Positions 8,902-19,142 of a stretch of DNA of 64,000 bases are shown here, one piece after another. The stretch is from Thalassotalea piscium. GTDB lineage: Bacteria > Pseudomonadota > Gammaproteobacteria > Enterobacterales > Alteromonadaceae. The notes under the pieces were generated by a model. That model had not been told where the DNA came from, ran no database searches, and was given only the letters and a program-made list of their open reading frames with translations. Each line of letters begins with the position of its first letter. Positions within the stretch are counted from its first letter, which is position 1. The position numbers and the translations under genes were made by a program. The stretch lies in contig NZ_AP027362.1 of assembly GCF_030295935.1 (NCBI RefSeq), forward strand, positions 3,100,001 to 3,164,000. Direction: 5' to 3'.

Positions 8902-9747
8902 ATGGATATAGAACTCGCTAAAACCTTTTTAGCCATTATGAGGTCAGGTACTTTTATTGAAGCTTCCAATAGACTTAATGTTACCCAAACAACCATAACA
9001 GCAAGAATAAAAACACTAGAAAGTAACTTGGATTGTCAGCTATTTATTCGTAACAGAGCAGGAGCAAAATTAACAAAAGAAGGAGAAGTATTCGCAAGTT
9101 ATGCTAATAGTTTAGTGCAAACATGGGAGCAAGCTAAAGCGCACCTAACCCTACCAAAAGGTAAAGTAGATGCAATTCGTATTGGCACGGAAAGCAGTTT
9201 ATGGAACCCATTGCTGTTAGATTGGATAACCGCAGTTAATTATAATGCTCCAGAAATTCATATTAGCACTGAAGTGACAGAAGTAGAGCAACTAATTGAT
9301 TTATTAGATAAAAACAAATTAGATATTATATTGCTTCATCAGCCTTGTTATTATTCTGGTTTCACCGTTGAGCAAATTGTTGAAGAAAAACTTATTCACG
9401 TACAGGTATCTGAAAAGCAAACGCCTGACTTATTTATTGATTGGGGAAATGAGTTTAGAAGAGATTACGACGCTGCACTGCCCAACAAAAGACAAGCTTC
9501 ATTAAGTTTTAACTTAGGTCCATTAGCATTAAAATTCATGCTCAAAAATGGTGGAAATGGCTACTTTAGAACACGCGTTATTGCTGATCACATAGCCTCA
9601 GGTAAACTCCAAAAAGTAAAAGGCTCGCCAGAATTTTCTTACCCAATTTATATTACATATCGTACCGAAAAAAGTTCGGCTACTTTGGAGAAAACATTAA
9701 CATGTTTAAAACAAAGCTTAGCATTAAATACCCAATGGCAAGTTTAA
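8902..9747 (+). CDS. LysR-family transcriptional regulator (HdfR-like)
   Basis: This 281-residue protein has the LysR winged-helix domain at residues 1-60 (a TFLAIMRSGTFIEASNRLN-type start and an ITARIKTLE recognition helix), followed by a short periplasmic-binding-protein-like effector domain. The N-terminus resembles HdfR of enterobacteria. LysR regulators often control the gene transcribed away from them, so the small membrane protein/HPP unit is the likely target. The effector is unknown. The effector domain is somewhat shorter than usual for the family. Confidence 0.88.
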   Translation: MDIELAKTFLAIMRSGTFIEASNRLNVTQTTITARIKTLESNLDCQLFIRNRAGAKLTKEGEVFASYANSLVQTWEQAKAHLTLPKGKVDAIRIGTESSLWNPLLLDWITAVNYNAPEIHISTEVTEVEQLIDLLDKNKLDIILLHQPCYYSGFTVEQIVEEKLIHVQVSEKQTPDLFIDWGNEFRRDYDAALPNKRQASLSFNLGPLALKFMLKNGGNGYFRTRVIADHIASGKLQKVKGSPEFSYPIYITYRTEKSSATLEKTLTCLKQSLALNTQWQV

Positions 9748-9857
9748 TATTATTTTGAACTTAATAGGTAAAAATTAGTATAAAAAAACAACTCACTAAT
9801 AGCGATGAACATCGCTCGATACAATAATTTATTAAATATAACGTTTACTGCACCTTA

Positions 9858-10322
9858 CTAAATTTTAATCACTTGCCCGCGAAGCGGCGCAAATTTAGCT
9901 AATACCTTATTTTGTGTAGGGTAGTTAATACCGGCTTCTTCCATTGCTTCAACTAGCAACTCTACTACTCGATTAAAGTCAGCTTCGTTGATATTCATAC
10001 CGGTATGTATATCAACCATATTGTCGCCTTCATATTGGCATGGACCACCTGAAACATCACATAGGTGGCTAATAAAACCTTGTTTAAAATGGCTAACGCT
10101 AGACTTAGCGAAATAGGGGAATATTTGTTTATCTTGACCTAGTTTTTTAACAAAAATACTAACTAAACGTTCAATACCTTGTTGTTGGCCTAGTGCTTGG
10201 TATAAATTATTTTGCTCCGCATTTTCTGTGTGACTGCTGCATGCAAACAGTAAACAAGTTAACGAAGTAATTACGCTAAAGCGGATAAGGTTAGCTATTA
10301 ATTTAGTCGTTATTTTAATCAT
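9858..10322 (-). CDS. Truncated globin (group I) with lipoprotein signal
   Basis: This 154-residue protein joins a lipoprotein signal (lipobox LFAC, C28) to a group I truncated haemoglobin domain (residues 38-154). The proximal haem ligand is probably H106 in DIHTGMN, after the LCDVSGGPCQY stretch typical of the family. The start used here overlaps the stop of the upstream DUF3034 gene as TAATG, which implies translational coupling; an earlier in-frame start would add ten unneeded residues. It is the last gene of the cupredoxin-GGDEF/EAL-DUF3034 operon. A membrane-anchored, envelope-side globin suggests binding of oxygen or nitric oxide outside the cytoplasm; this role is inferred. Confidence 0.85.
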   Translation of the reverse strand: MIKITTKLIANLIRFSVITSLTCLLFACSSHTENAEQNNLYQALGQQQGIERLVSIFVKKLGQDKQIFPYFAKSSVSHFKQGFISHLCDVSGGPCQYEGDNMVDIHTGMNINEADFNRVVELLVEAMEEAGINYPTQNKVLAKFAPLRGQVIKI

Positions 10323-11152
10323 TAATAATACCCCGTTAATGAAATATACCAACCGTCTTGGTTGGGGAGTGCGGCAATAGTGTCGAGGTCAACATAGGCC
10401 ATTGTTACACTGATGTTTTTATTAGGGAACCATGCAATAAAAAGGTCTCGCCAGCGACTTTCATTTAATCCTAAATTATCAGGCTTTTGGCGATATTCAA
10501 CGCCAACAGCTAAATGTTTATTTAACAATATCGCACCTGACAACTCTGCTTGAAGACCTCCGTTTCCATTAGGGCCACCAAAGCCTAGTAGTCCCATTTC
10601 ATTTGCTTCGGTATACCTTAAGGTAGCATTCCACAACAGGTTATAGCCAGCTAAAGCGCCTAGGTGTAATTTGCTCGCGGCTAAATAAAGATCTATTCCT
10701 TTATTGTCATGTGCGCCTAGCGCATATGCAATTGCGTCTGTGTTTAGTGTTTTATATTGAATACCCAAAGATACTTGCGGCCAATTACTATAGACTAAAT
10801 CGCCATATAAACGCAGTTTTGCGCCAACAACTTGCTGAGAAAGTGAGGTAGACAGAGGATCAACATCAAAATTTTGCTCTGCAAATGATAATTCTAATCG
10901 ATCATAAAAATTAACTTGAGCACCACAAGTATCTAATTGAAAGTCTTGTACTGTCGCTCTGGTACAAAATGCCGAAAAGGCTAATTCGTCTTCTGTTGCA
11001 TAACCTGCTAACTGAGCCCATGGCACTAGTCCCCCCCCAGCAGAGCCCTCAACCTGGGACACGCCAGGTGTTGCTAAAATTTTACCATTAGCCAAACACA
11101 TTGTGGGTAGCAGGAGTAAGCTAATGCTAATGTAGTTAAATAAGCGATTCAT
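10322..11152 (-). CDS. DUF3034 family protein, probable outer-membrane/periplasmic beta-rich protein
   Basis: The protein has a signal peptide (hydrophobic core about residues 6-18, MCLANG cleavage region) and a Gly- and aromatic-rich beta-strand body that ends in a C-terminal Tyr (LTGYY), as in outer-membrane barrels. I recognise it as DUF3034. The start chosen is the ATG directly before the signal peptide, which overlaps the end of the GGDEF/EAL gene by 17 bases; a longer frame adds an implausible leader. It sits in a four-gene overlapping unit. Function unknown; the context points to an envelope redox or sensory system. Confidence 0.8.
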   Translation of the reverse strand: MNRLFNYISISLLLLPTMCLANGKILATPGVSQVEGSAGGGLVPWAQLAGYATEDELAFSAFCTRATVQDFQLDTCGAQVNFYDRLELSFAEQNFDVDPLSTSLSQQVVGAKLRLYGDLVYSNWPQVSLGIQYKTLNTDAIAYALGAHDNKGIDLYLAASKLHLGALAGYNLLWNATLRYTEANEMGLLGFGGPNGNGGLQAELSGAILLNKHLAVGVEYRQKPDNLGLNESRWRDLFIAWFPNKNISVTMAYVDLDTIAALPNQDGWYISLTGYY

Positions 11153-13463
11153 AATTATCATACCATTGAATAAGTTTGTCGGCGGTGAGTGGTCGAGACA
11201 AGTAGTAACCCTGCGCATAATCACAATTAAATGATGTTAATAACGCCAAGCTTTCTTTGTTTTCAACACCCTCAGCCACAACACGTAAACCTAATTTATG
11301 ACCGAGCAAAATGGTTGATGAAACAATATCTTGATCTTTTTCACACTGATCTAATGTTAAAATAAAGCATTTATCAATTTTCAGTTCATCAACAGGTAAA
11401 GTTTTCAATTTTGCTAGCGACGACTGGCCAATACCATAATCATCCACTGAAATTTCAAACCCTAGCGTTTTTAAATAAGTAAGCCTAGTTGCTACAAGCC
11501 CTTCATTTTCAGCTAAATCTCGTTCGGTTAGCTCTAGCGTAATTTGCGTTGTTTCTATTTGATATTTCCTCACCGTATCAAGTAAATAGTCAACAAACTG
11601 CTCATGTTGTATATCTTGAGCCGATAAGTTTATTGATACCTGAAAATGATAACCGGCTTTATTCCACTGTGCTATTTGTTGAATTACATGCAATATTACC
11701 CAGCGGGTTAATGTCACAATTAGCCCTGCTTTTTCAGCTAACCCAACAAACATTTCAGGGTTTACAAAATCCCCTTCTTTATTAATCCAACGGATCAGCG
11801 CTTCAAGTTTGTCAATTTCCCCTGTTTTAAAGTTGAGTTTCGGCTGATAATTCATAAACAAAGGGCTATTGTCGCTTTCAAGTGCAGACTCTAGCTCATC
11901 AATTAAGCGTATCTTGTAGAGATATGCTTCATCTTCGCCTTGTTGATAGTAGCGAACGAACACTTGTTCTTCGTCAGCAGCTGCAACTGCCATGCTTGAA
12001 CGTCTCATTAATCGTTCAGCTTCTACACCGTGTTCAACAGAATTAGCTACACCAAAGTATAATGATAAATTAATTTTCACGTCACCAAGCCAATAAGGTC
12101 GCTCAAGCTCAAGTTGCAATAATTGAATAAAGCTTTCAACATTATCGACTGACGACATCGGTATAGATAATAAAAACTCGTCTGAATTAGTTCTCGCCGC
12201 AAGCATATAGGCTGATACTTGACTATCTAGCTTTCCAATAAAAACCTGCAAGCGATCAGCTATTTCTTTTAATATTGCATCACCATTAGCAACGCCTACA
12301 GTATCATTTAACACCTTAAACGCTTTAATATTAAAAGTGACTAAAGCTAAATTGATGTCATTGCGCAAATAGCCTTCTATTTGGGTTAATATCGTATGGC
12401 GATTGAATAAGCCCGTTAATAAGTCTCGCTCTGCTTGATATTTTATTTCAGCTTCACGATGCTCAATAGCACTCCCCATAACTGAAAACCCCTGATAAAG
12501 TTCACTAAATTCTCTTGGTAAACTTTTTGTCAGTTTAGGCACATCTAAATTACCACTACCTATTTTTTTAGTTAGTTTCATAAGTATGGTTAACGGCGTT
12601 GAAATACCTCTTGATAAAATTCTAGAAAAACCAATGGCAATCACAATAACAACAATTGCAATAGCCAAAATAGAGGAAATAAGTCGATTAAAATCTTGGT
12701 GAATTTCAACTAACGATGCCGAAAGTACAACAGACACCTCACTTGAGCCGCCAAATGCAATCGTTTGATGAAAGTAGTCGGATGTAGATAAAAGTAAGCT
12801 TTCTGACTGAAGGTTATTTTCAAGTAATGGCTGATTAGCAATATCGCTTTCATCAAAGCTCGATTGTACAATAGTATCGTTTTTGATCAGAGTAAGCTCA
12901 AGCGACACTAACTCTTTAAGCTGTGTTAAAACCAGTTGATCAAATTCAAAGCCAATAACAACATAAGCTATAGCTCTTGGGGCTTTAACAGGCACTACAA
13001 TGACTTGAAATACTTTATCATCAATACTCAAAATTTGTGCGTAAACACCTTGAAGCGGTAATATTTGGATACTATTTTCAACATCGGTTTTAGCAAATTG
13101 ATCAGCTGTCCCCGTAGTCAGCAGTTTGCCTTCTAAATCCAATAACATCATTAAATCGGCTTTAATGCGTTTACCATGATTTATCAGTACGCTATCAATA
13201 GTATTTTTATCTCTTGTAGCCACCGCTTGTTTAAAGCCAAAATCTGCGGCTAATACACTCGCAGCGGTAATTAAAACTTGTTCTTTTGAAGATAAGTTTT
13301 GGTTCAGTACATTTTGAGCAAAGTACATTTGTCGCTCAATTTGGCTTTCAGCATAATCTGCGATTCTAAACCAGTAACTAGCCGTAAGCAGGATTACCGT
13401 CATCAAAATTAAACTTGTTGATAACCAGGTAATTTGTGACTTTAAACTGAACCTAGTAAGCAT
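11136..13463 (-). CDS. Membrane sensor with degenerate GGDEF and intact EAL domains (probable c-di-GMP phosphodiesterase)
   Basis: The protein has a transmembrane helix (residues 12-31), a periplasmic sensor region of about 220 residues, a second helix near 265-285, HAMP, GGDEF and EAL domains. The GGDEF motif is replaced by NSDEF (426-430), so cyclase activity is unlikely. The EAL domain keeps E554-A-L, the NLSAQD, ELTERD, DDYG and AEGVE motifs and QGY, so it should hydrolyse c-di-GMP. The chosen ATG overlaps the cupredoxin gene by 11 bases. The sensor probably monitors a periplasmic signal supplied by the neighbouring cupredoxin, DUF3034 or globin proteins. Confidence 0.88.
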   Translation of the reverse strand: MLTRFSLKSQITWLSTSLILMTVILLTASYWFRIADYAESQIERQMYFAQNVLNQNLSSKEQVLITAASVLAADFGFKQAVATRDKNTIDSVLINHGKRIKADLMMLLDLEGKLLTTGTADQFAKTDVENSIQILPLQGVYAQILSIDDKVFQVIVVPVKAPRAIAYVVIGFEFDQLVLTQLKELVSLELTLIKNDTIVQSSFDESDIANQPLLENNLQSESLLLSTSDYFHQTIAFGGSSEVSVVLSASLVEIHQDFNRLISSILAIAIVVIVIAIGFSRILSRGISTPLTILMKLTKKIGSGNLDVPKLTKSLPREFSELYQGFSVMGSAIEHREAEIKYQAERDLLTGLFNRHTILTQIEGYLRNDINLALVTFNIKAFKVLNDTVGVANGDAILKEIADRLQVFIGKLDSQVSAYMLAARTNSDEFLLSIPMSSVDNVESFIQLLQLELERPYWLGDVKINLSLYFGVANSVEHGVEAERLMRRSSMAVAAADEEQVFVRYYQQGEDEAYLYKIRLIDELESALESDNSPLFMNYQPKLNFKTGEIDKLEALIRWINKEGDFVNPEMFVGLAEKAGLIVTLTRWVILHVIQQIAQWNKAGYHFQVSINLSAQDIQHEQFVDYLLDTVRKYQIETTQITLELTERDLAENEGLVATRLTYLKTLGFEISVDDYGIGQSSLAKLKTLPVDELKIDKCFILTLDQCEKDQDIVSSTILLGHKLGLRVVAEGVENKESLALLTSFNCDYAQGYYLSRPLTADKLIQWYDNYESLI

Positions 13464-14160
13464 GTGAGAACTGATCCTCAAAAGTATCTCTGGGCATTGG
13501 TGCATTTACATTAAAAGTTATAGTTACACGACCATTTACTAGGGTTAAATCAGCACTATTATAACTTTTACGGTAATCTACGCCTTTACTTGAATTTGGG
13601 TGCCAAACTTTTAGCTGCTCAATTTGCGAGAATACTTGGTTTATTTGAATAAGCCCATTGTTATCTGTTTTAGCAACCTGCTTTTCATTAGATACATAAA
13701 TATAGCCTACCATGGCATCGTGAATATTACAGCCTAAAACAACGATCCCCTCTTCTGGAAACAGCAACGGGCTTTTGGGTTTACCTGCATACAGCTTTAA
13801 TTCAAACGTTTTAGCTGCTGAAAAAGAATATACATGGTGACGTAAATCGTCACTATTAGGAAAGCTCACTAAACTGTTTTTAGGTATCACTAACACTTCA
13901 GGCACAAACGATTTATTTATCTGGTCTATTACATAAGTGGGTATAGTTTGAGTGTTACTTAATTGATTAGCAGACTCGACATTAGCTTCGGTAGTTTCTT
14001 TTTTTAGTAGAACCTCAACTACCGCATTAGCTAAAGGTTGTTGGTCTTGGTCAATAACATTAATAACTAGTTGAGGAGCCGCATGTACACATGCAAAAAG
14101 GCTGAATATAAAAGAAGCGATGAAGTAAGTAATTGTTATCCTATAAATAAGCGTTATCAT
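13453..14160 (-). CDS. Periplasmic cupredoxin-like protein ('methylamine utilization protein' type)
   Basis: This 235-residue exported protein has a signal peptide ending near AAP (residues 27-29). The C-terminal half is cupredoxin-like: H108/H109 in LRHHVYSFS, then C144, H147 and M150 in GCNIHDAMVGY, a likely type 1 copper site. Proteins of this type are often labelled methylamine utilization protein, although no methylamine dehydrogenase genes are present. It is the first gene of the overlapping four-gene operon. It could carry electrons or sense copper or redox state for the downstream c-di-GMP protein. Confidence 0.78.
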   Translation of the reverse strand: MITLIYRITITYFIASFIFSLFACVHAAPQLVINVIDQDQQPLANAVVEVLLKKETTEANVESANQLSNTQTIPTYVIDQINKSFVPEVLVIPKNSLVSFPNSDDLRHHVYSFSAAKTFELKLYAGKPKSPLLFPEEGIVVLGCNIHDAMVGYIYVSNEKQVAKTDNNGLIQINQVFSQIEQLKVWHPNSSKGVDYRKSYNSADLTLVNGRVTITFNVNAPMPRDTFEDQFSHAY

Positions 14161-14367
14161 GGCTACCTTTATCTTTAAATTTACTTTATTAAAGCATACA
14201 GTTAGCCCTCTCTAGTGTCCAATAGTTTATAATTTTGTAACATCTACACTTTATACAAGCTTGTATGGTTTGCATTTAGTTAAGTCTTAGGCATACAAGT
14301 AACTTGTTGCATTAATAAACTCACTTAGTATTATTCTGTAATCAACACAAATAGAGACTCTTCAAAT

Positions 14368-17300
14368 ATGATTGATTGGATCATAGCTCAATTTAATATT
14401 TATCCTGATAGCACACTTATCTATGGCACTTACAATAGCGGTATGGTTGTACTATCACTATTTATTGCTATTTTATCTTCATTTATGGCATTGCAACTGG
14501 CTAGCCAATCAACCGAAAAAATTTCAAATCAACGCAAACACATCACACTTTTAATAGGCAGCTTTGCGCTTGGTGGTGGTATTTGGTCAATGCACTTTAT
14601 TGGTATGCTAGCATTCGATTTATGTACAGTAGTAGAGTACAACTTTTCACTCACTTTGCTTTCCTTAATACCCAGTGTAGGCGCCTCATGGGTTGCTTTA
14701 AATCATTTACAGCAAAAAAACACAGGCATTACCTCTTTATTTATTGAAGGCGTACTCGTAGGTTCTGGCATCGGCGCAATGCACTACACAGGTATGGCAT
14801 CTATGCAAATGGCGCCATTACTACGCTACGATTTAAGTATCTTTATTTTGTCGATTGTCGTAGCTGTTTCGCTTGCAATGTTATCGCTATGGACTCGCGA
14901 AGGTCTTCTTAGAGTATGGAAAAAACAAAAAGAATGGCAAGCCAATTTAATTGCCAGTGTAGTCATGGGATTTGCCATTGCTGGTATGCATTATACCGGT
15001 ATGGCTGCGTCGCGTTTTGTTATGCCGCCGGGGCTTGAATTAAGTGCACAGGACAGTGAGATTTCTTTCTATCTAGCGCTGATTGTTTCGGTAACAACCA
15101 TTGTTATTATGGCCTTAGTGCTAGGCATAAATTTAATTTATAAATATAGAGATATTTCCCGCCAAGCAAGCATTAATGCACATAGGCTACGTGCGATGAT
15201 GGACACCGCTGTTGATGCAATAATTACTATTAATAGCGACGGTATTATTGAAAATGTCAATAAAGCAACACAACACATGCTGGGCTGGACAGCAGAAGAG
15301 CTTATTGGTAACAACGTAAAAATGTTAATGCCAGAGCCTGATAGCAAAGGGCATGACAGTTATATTCAACAATTTATCCTAACCGAAGACGCAAAAGTAA
15401 TTGGCAAAAGCCGTGAAGTACAAGCGCTTCATAAAGATGGTTCATTAATCGCAATTAGGCTTGCTGTTGGCCATGTTAAATTTGCTAACAATCACTTTTT
15501 TGTTGGCTTTATGTCTGATATTCGCCAAAGAATAAAAATGGAAAAAGCATTACAATCAAATGAGGCAAAATTTAGATCATTAATTAGTAACATCCCCGGA
15601 ATTGCTTATCGCTGTTTAAATGAATATAACTGGCCACTATTATTTATAAGTGACGCGGTAGAAGATATCACTGGTTATCCTGCTAGCGACTTTTTGGCGC
15701 CAAACAAGAAGCGGGACCTTTCAGACTTATTTCACCCTGATGATAAAGAAGAGATACTTAATACCCCGTTAAACGACGGCATTTTTAGTCTTGAATACCG
15801 TATTATTAATAAATCTGGGGAAACTCGCTGGGTAATGGAATATGGTAATCATGTTAAAGATAAAGACAGTGGTGAAATTTGGTTAGACGGTTTTATTATG
15901 GATATTACCGAACGAAGAAATATGGAACAAGAACTTAGAGAAGCTAAAGACAAAGCAGAGCTAGCTGCAGAATCAAGAGCCGCATTTATGGCAAATATGA
16001 GCCATGAAATTCGCACACCAATGAACGCCATAATTGGTTTTAGCGACATATTACTTGAAAGCCAGCTGACATCAGACCAATTCAAGCACATGGGCACAAT
16101 TAATAATGCAGCAAAATCACTTTTACATCTATTAAATGACATTCTCGATAGCGCTAAGCTCGATAAAGGTAAGCTTGATCTTGAATTACGCAGATTTTCA
16201 CTTGTTGAAGAAATAGATGCCGTTGTTTCAACGCTATGGTTACAAGCCCGCAATAAAAACCTTGAACTTAACGCTAACGTTTCACATAAACTGAGTAAGT
16301 TTTATTTAGGAAGCCCTGAACGTATCCGTCAAATACTTACTAACTTGATTGGTAATGCGATTAAGTTTACTGAAAACGGAAGCGTAACTATTGCGGTATT
16401 TCCTATTACCGATGGTCGTGTTAGGTTTGAAATTGCAGATTCTGGTATAGGTATGACTTCGCAGCAAATTTCCTCTATTTTTGATGCGTTTACGCAAGCA
16501 GATTCATCAATGAGCAGGCGTTTTGGCGGCACTGGATTAGGTACAACAATTAGCAAACAACTTGTTGAGCTAATGAATGGCGACATTAATGCAACAAGTA
16601 CACTAGGAAAAGGCACAACCTTTACTTTTGAAATACCATTACCTTGTGCAGAGCAACGCGACGAAACCGCAGTTATTGAACAAGTTAAGTTGCCTCCGCT
16701 AAAAATACTTGTGGTCGATGATATTCAACAAAATATTGACTTACTGAGTATACTTCTTGAGCGAGATGGTCACTGTGTTGTAACGGCAAGAGATGGCCAG
16801 CAAGCCCTCGTAAGAATGGCCGATTGTACTGAAATTGATATTGTATTAATGGATATACAAATGCCTATTTTAGATGGATTAAATGCTACCATTGAGCGAA
16901 GAAAATATGAAAAATCTAACAATTTAGCACAATTACCTATTATTGCATTAACAGCTAGCGTGTTACTAGACGATAAACTCGCAGCTGAAAAATCTGGTAT
17001 GCAAGGATTTGCCAATAAACCGATTGACTACGCACGACTAACCCATGAAATTGGTCGAGTTCTTGATATTGAAGTTTCTTCACTGCCTTTAGCTGAGCAC
17101 CAACAAAGGCTTGATGTACTGCTAGATGAAACTAAAGGCGTTGCCTTATGGGGTGGACTTGATGAGTATTATCAACAAGTTGAATCTTTTATTACTAGCC
17201 AAAATGATAAATTTGAAAAATTAAATGATGAAATTTCTGATAAAAATTGGACTACAGTAATTTCTATTGCTCATGCATTAAAAGGAACAACCGGTAATTT

Positions 17301-17685
17301 AGCCTTAATACGTCTACATCGTTTACTCACACAGCTTGAATCTGTTGTGAGTAGTCATCCAGAACAATGTAGCGAAATATATCCAAAAATTGCAACGGCT
17401 TTACAACAACTCAATGAAAAAATAGTAAGCTGGTCTGAACGTAAGCTTCACACAGGTACAAAAGAGGCGATAGATAATACTTCGCTTTTAGCGCTTTTAA
17501 ATGCTTTGACTGAGAAAGCAAAAGACAACGAGGTAGAAGAAGAGTTGCTAACAACGTTAATGGAATATAAAGACTCACAACATTCTGCCGATATAAATCA
17601 AATATATAACGCATTTAATGATTTTGAGTTTGAATCTGCATCAACGCATATTATAACGCTGATTCAGCACATCGAAAATACTTAG
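14368..17685 (+). CDS. Hybrid sensor histidine kinase with MHYT, PAS, REC and HPt domains
   Basis: The 1105-residue protein starts with an MHYT membrane sensor (three motifs, MHFIGM, MHYTGM and MHYTGM, within about residues 1-260), a domain proposed to bind copper and sense O2, CO or NO. Two PAS domains follow (about 270-390 and 395-520). The kinase core has the phospho-acceptor H546 in MSHEIRTPMN and an ATPase domain, then a receiver domain with D829 (LMDIQMP) and an HPt domain with H969 (AHALKGTT). The HD-GYP regulator starts 10 bases downstream and is the probable phosphorelay target. Confidence 0.93.
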   Translation: MIDWIIAQFNIYPDSTLIYGTYNSGMVVLSLFIAILSSFMALQLASQSTEKISNQRKHITLLIGSFALGGGIWSMHFIGMLAFDLCTVVEYNFSLTLLSLIPSVGASWVALNHLQQKNTGITSLFIEGVLVGSGIGAMHYTGMASMQMAPLLRYDLSIFILSIVVAVSLAMLSLWTREGLLRVWKKQKEWQANLIASVVMGFAIAGMHYTGMAASRFVMPPGLELSAQDSEISFYLALIVSVTTIVIMALVLGINLIYKYRDISRQASINAHRLRAMMDTAVDAIITINSDGIIENVNKATQHMLGWTAEELIGNNVKMLMPEPDSKGHDSYIQQFILTEDAKVIGKSREVQALHKDGSLIAIRLAVGHVKFANNHFFVGFMSDIRQRIKMEKALQSNEAKFRSLISNIPGIAYRCLNEYNWPLLFISDAVEDITGYPASDFLAPNKKRDLSDLFHPDDKEEILNTPLNDGIFSLEYRIINKSGETRWVMEYGNHVKDKDSGEIWLDGFIMDITERRNMEQELREAKDKAELAAESRAAFMANMSHEIRTPMNAIIGFSDILLESQLTSDQFKHMGTINNAAKSLLHLLNDILDSAKLDKGKLDLELRRFSLVEEIDAVVSTLWLQARNKNLELNANVSHKLSKFYLGSPERIRQILTNLIGNAIKFTENGSVTIAVFPITDGRVRFEIADSGIGMTSQQISSIFDAFTQADSSMSRRFGGTGLGTTISKQLVELMNGDINATSTLGKGTTFTFEIPLPCAEQRDETAVIEQVKLPPLKILVVDDIQQNIDLLSILLERDGHCVVTARDGQQALVRMADCTEIDIVLMDIQMPILDGLNATIERRKYEKSNNLAQLPIIALTASVLLDDKLAAEKSGMQGFANKPIDYARLTHEIGRVLDIEVSSLPLAEHQQRLDVLLDETKGVALWGGLDEYYQQVESFITSQNDKFEKLNDEISDKNWTTVISIAHALKGTTGNLALIRLHRLLTQLESVVSSHPEQCSEIYPKIATALQQLNEKIVSWSERKLHTGTKEAIDNTSLLALLNALTEKAKDNEVEEELLTTLMEYKDSQHSADINQIYNAFNDFEFESASTHIITLIQHIENT

Positions 17686-17695
17686 GGGTAGTGTG

Positions 17696-18682
17696 ATGAA
17701 TAACCAACAAGCAACCATTTTAATTGTCGACGACGAACCCGTAAACCTACGTGTTTTAAAACAAGTACTGCAGGAAGAGTACCGTTTGATTTTTGCTAAA
17801 AGTGGCGCTGAAGCCTTGCGCTTAGCCCAGAGTAAAAAACCAAATCTCATTTTATTAGATATTATGATGCCAGACATCACAGGTTTAGACGTATGCCAGC
17901 AATTAAAAGCAGAACCAACCACAGCTAAGATCCCCGTAATATTTGTAACAGCGCTAAATGATCATACAGACGAAGCACAAGGATTAGAAGTGGGCGCTGT
18001 AGACTACATTACCAAGCCTGTTTCGTCAGCAGTGGTAAAAGCTAGGGTTGCAACCCACTTATCGCTAGTACAGGCAGATGAACTTAGGCGTACTAGGTTA
18101 CAAATCATACAGCGGCTTGGGCATGCTTCTGAATATAAAGATAATGAAACAGGTATGCACGTGATGCGCATGAGTCATTATTCAAAAGTAATTGCGCTTG
18201 CTTATGGCTTTTCAGAAGATCGAGCCGACAACCTACTTCATGCCGCACCTATGCATGACTTAGGAAAGATAGGTATCCCCGACAGCATAATGCTCAAACC
18301 AGGTAAGCTTACCGACGAAGAGTTTGAAATTATGAAAACGCACCCTGAAATTGGAGCAAGTATATTAGGTGAAGACGATTCAGATCTTATTACTTTAGCT
18401 AAAGTTGTGGCACTAACACACCACGAAAAATGGAATGGTAAAGGTTACCCTAATGGCTTAATTGGTGAGGAAATTCCTATTGAAGGACGAATAGTTGCAA
18501 TTGCAGATGTTTTTGATGCACTTACCAGTGTAAGACCATATAAAGATGCTTGGCCCGTTGAAAAAGCAATGGGTTTTATTAAAGAACAAAGTGGGCAACA
18601 TTTTGATCCTGACCTTGTTGTCTTGTTTGAACAAGAGCTCGATAAAATTTTAACCATTAAAGACCGTTGGAAAGACACATAA
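17696..18682 (+). CDS. Response regulator with HD-GYP phosphodiesterase domain
   Basis: The protein has a receiver domain (D55 in LLDIMMPD) and an HD-GYP domain, with H187-D188 in the HDLGKIG motif and HHEKWNGKGYP downstream. HD-GYP domains cleave c-di-GMP. The ATG at 17696 is preferred over the adjacent GTG because a GGGG stretch lies 8 bases upstream. It is co-transcribed with the MHYT hybrid kinase, so phosphorylation of D55 probably controls c-di-GMP breakdown. It is complete at 328 residues. Confidence 0.93.
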   Translation: MNNQQATILIVDDEPVNLRVLKQVLQEEYRLIFAKSGAEALRLAQSKKPNLILLDIMMPDITGLDVCQQLKAEPTTAKIPVIFVTALNDHTDEAQGLEVGAVDYITKPVSSAVVKARVATHLSLVQADELRRTRLQIIQRLGHASEYKDNETGMHVMRMSHYSKVIALAYGFSEDRADNLLHAAPMHDLGKIGIPDSIMLKPGKLTDEEFEIMKTHPEIGASILGEDDSDLITLAKVVALTHHEKWNGKGYPNGLIGEEIPIEGRIVAIADVFDALTSVRPYKDAWPVEKAMGFIKEQSGQHFDPDLVVLFEQELDKILTIKDRWKDT

Positions 18683-18761
18683 TTCCCTGATAAGAAAACA
18701 CATCATCTAGCTAAATCAAAGCAAAAGTAACGAATAATAATATTTAAAAGTCGAGATACTA

Positions 18762-19072
18762 GGGCGTGTTGATCTTTCGAGTACAAATTTTGTACGAATT
18801 TAACATGATTTAATTGAGGCGTAGCGAATCAAGTGTCGTTATTCTACATAAATGAGCTAGACAGCTTCCGCGTCCTGCTCACGCTAAGTACCTACTTCCG
18901 TGTAAGCAACGAAAAGTAAATCATGTTTAAACGTATCCGTAGGACAGCGCCTCTTTGGTATTTCTACGGCGTTTTCACTTATTTATGGGGAACAACCCCA
19001 TTACATAAGTTCAGCCTTGTATAATCACCCAATAAATCGCTGCAAAAATGTACAGCAAAGATCAACACGCCC
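18762..19072. mobile_element. MITE-like element, family B, copy 1 (311 bp)
   Basis: The ends are perfect 16-bp inverted repeats (GGGCGTGTTGATCTTT and complement), with TA on each outer side. That is the pattern left by transposases of the IS630/Tc1 type, although the family cannot be proved here. No coding region is seen. A second copy at 55837-56146 is nearly identical, and a decayed right half lies at 25005-25101. It fills most of the gap between the HD-GYP gene and the NarL-type regulator, and may serve as a spacer for the two convergent genes. Confidence 0.85.
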
Positions 19073-19142
19073 TAAAGTAAAATCATCTATAGCTAATAAA
19101 AAATTTAACCTTGTGCTACTTGTTCTCTGCTAACTTAGATTG

